From Thermococcaceae archaeon (GTDB lineage: Archaea > Methanobacteriota_B > Thermococci > Thermococcales > Thermococcaceae): DNA of 43,634 nucleotides. A model generated the notes under the pieces. That model searched no databases. It was not told the DNA's origin and saw nothing but the letters and a program-made list of their open reading frames with translations. Each line of letters begins with the position of its first letter. Position 1 is the first letter of the stretch. The stretch spans positions 1 through 43,634 of the forward strand of contig JASGLT010000015.1 of NCBI GenBank assembly GCA_030156945.1, given 5' to 3'. Positions 42,909-43,634 of the stretch are shown here, in pieces. The position numbers and the translations under genes were made by a program.

Positions 42909-43634
42909 ATGACTGGGCTTAACTTTAAGGCCATCGAGGAGAAGTGGCAGAAGCGCTGGATGGAAGCGAGGGTTTTTGAGCCGGACAGGAAGGCAAAGCC
43001 CAAGGAGAAGAAGTTCTACATAACGGTTGCGTTCCCGTACCTCTCGGGCCACCTTCACGTCGGCCACGCGAGAACGTACACAATACCAGATGTGATAGCG
43101 CGCTTCAAGAGGATGCAGGGCTACAACGTGCTGTTCCCAATGGGCTGGCACATCACAGGCGCGCCGATAGTTGGAATAGCCGAGAGAATAAAGAACCGCG
43201 ACCCCAAGACAATCCACATCTACCGCGACGTTTACAAGGTTCCCGAGGAGATACTGTGGAAGTTCGAAGACCCGAAGGAGATAGTCAAGTACTTCATGAA
43301 GGCCGCTAAGGAGACCTTCATAAGGGCCGGCTTCTCCGTTGACTGGACGAGGGAATTCTACACCACCAGCCTCTTCCCGCCCTTCAGCAAGTTCATCGAG
43401 TGGCAGTTCTGGACGCTCAAGGATATGGGTCTTGTCGTCAAGGGTGCCCACAGGGTCAGGTGGGATCCTGTCGTTGGGACTCCACTCGGCGACCACGACA
43501 TAATGGAGGGCGAGGACGTACAGATACTGGAGTACGTCATAATCAAGTTCATCCTTGAGGAAAACGGCGAGACAATCTACCTGCCAGCGGCGACGCTCAG
43601 ACCAGAGACGGTCTACGGCGTCACCAACATGTGG
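42909..43634 (+). CDS. leuS: Leucyl-tRNA synthetase, N-terminal part (runs off the window)
   Basis: Attaches leucine to tRNA-Leu. The first 242 codons of a gene expected to encode ~960 residues are present, without a stop before the end. ATG 42909 is preceded by GAGGAGGT. The archaeal/eukaryotic-type LeuRS class-I catalytic core is visible: ITVAFPYLSGHLHVGHARTYT (HVGH at 50-53 is the HIGH motif), FPMGWHITGAPIVG, then the start of the CP1 editing insertion with TLRPETVYGVTNMW. It is divergent from the amidohydrolase. By coincidence a tRNA-Leu lies at the other end of this window. Confidence 0.97.
   Translation, partial: MTGLNFKAIEEKWQKRWMEARVFEPDRKAKPKEKKFYITVAFPYLSGHLHVGHARTYTIPDVIARFKRMQGYNVLFPMGWHITGAPIVGIAERIKNRDPKTIHIYRDVYKVPEEILWKFEDPKEIVKYFMKAAKETFIRAGFSVDWTREFYTTSLFPPFSKFIEWQFWTLKDMGLVVKGAHRVRWDPVVGTPLGDHDIMEGEDVQILEYVIIKFILEENGETIYLPAATLRPETVYGVTNMW

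Overview
The window is a 43.6-kb piece of a hyperthermophilic euryarchaeal chromosome, almost certainly a Thermococcus. The evidence is archaeal aCPSF1/FttA next to a proteasome beta subunit, a 419-residue hexameric-type glutamate dehydrogenase, archaeal RqcH, RNase P protein 3, ribosomal protein L15e, archaeal LeuRS, TATA/BRE-type promoters, GGTG/GGAGG ribosome-binding sites and dense, short-spaced genes. No rRNA, IS element, integrase or CRISPR array is visible.

Layout. (1) 1-8.6 kb: the 3' part of a tRNA-Leu(CAA), a 465-bp gene-free stretch, then a tight minus-strand operon psmB > fttA > threonine-synthase-like/winged-helix fusion > membrane protein > rpiA. A divergent P-loop/deoxyribosyltransferase-like fusion, a DUF4389 protein and gdhA follow. 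(2) 8.6-16.6 kb: an elaborate 600-bp intergenic region with a probable C/D box sRNA, tandem 24-bp repeats and a perfect palindrome. After it come an NSS transporter with a 34-residue MetS-like small subunit, a P-II protein with a shortened T-loop, rqcH, and small or unknown membrane genes. (3) 16.6-27.4 kb: trpB2, then a nine-gene aspartate-family cluster on the minus strand (cystathionine synthase/lyase type PLP enzyme, MetV-MetF fusion, zinc-less MetE-like protein, core MetE, two short aspartokinases, thrB, thrC, asd). (4) 27.6-31.5 kb: rnp3 and a COG1325 RNA-binding gene, separated from rpl15e by an ABC exporter and a PIN-domain (VapC) remnant. (5) 31.6-43.6 kb: a kelch-like secreted protein, pepQ, a frameshifted HMA-like gene, an Lrp regulator divergent from a class-III aminotransferase/racemase, an NCS2 nucleobase permease, an MgtE-type transporter with two PhoU-TrkA_C proteins, a membrane-anchored SagB-type nitroreductase pair, an amidohydrolase, and the 5' third of leuS behind a possible leaderless upstream ORF.

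How the genes work together. The cluster at 18-27 kb carries aspartate to threonine (AK, Asd, ThrB, ThrC) and homoserine-derived intermediates to methionine (CGS-type enzyme, MetVF, split MetE). Homoserine dehydrogenase is not in the window. gdhA, the P-II protein, the NSS transporter, the Lrp regulator and the aminotransferase add to an amino-acid and nitrogen theme. The most notable candidate for something undescribed is the protein at 1666-3000: a threonine-synthase fold whose PLP lysine is Arg97, fused to a C-terminal winged helix. It looks like an enzyme turned ligand-sensing transcription factor, encoded in the operon of the global termination factor FttA.
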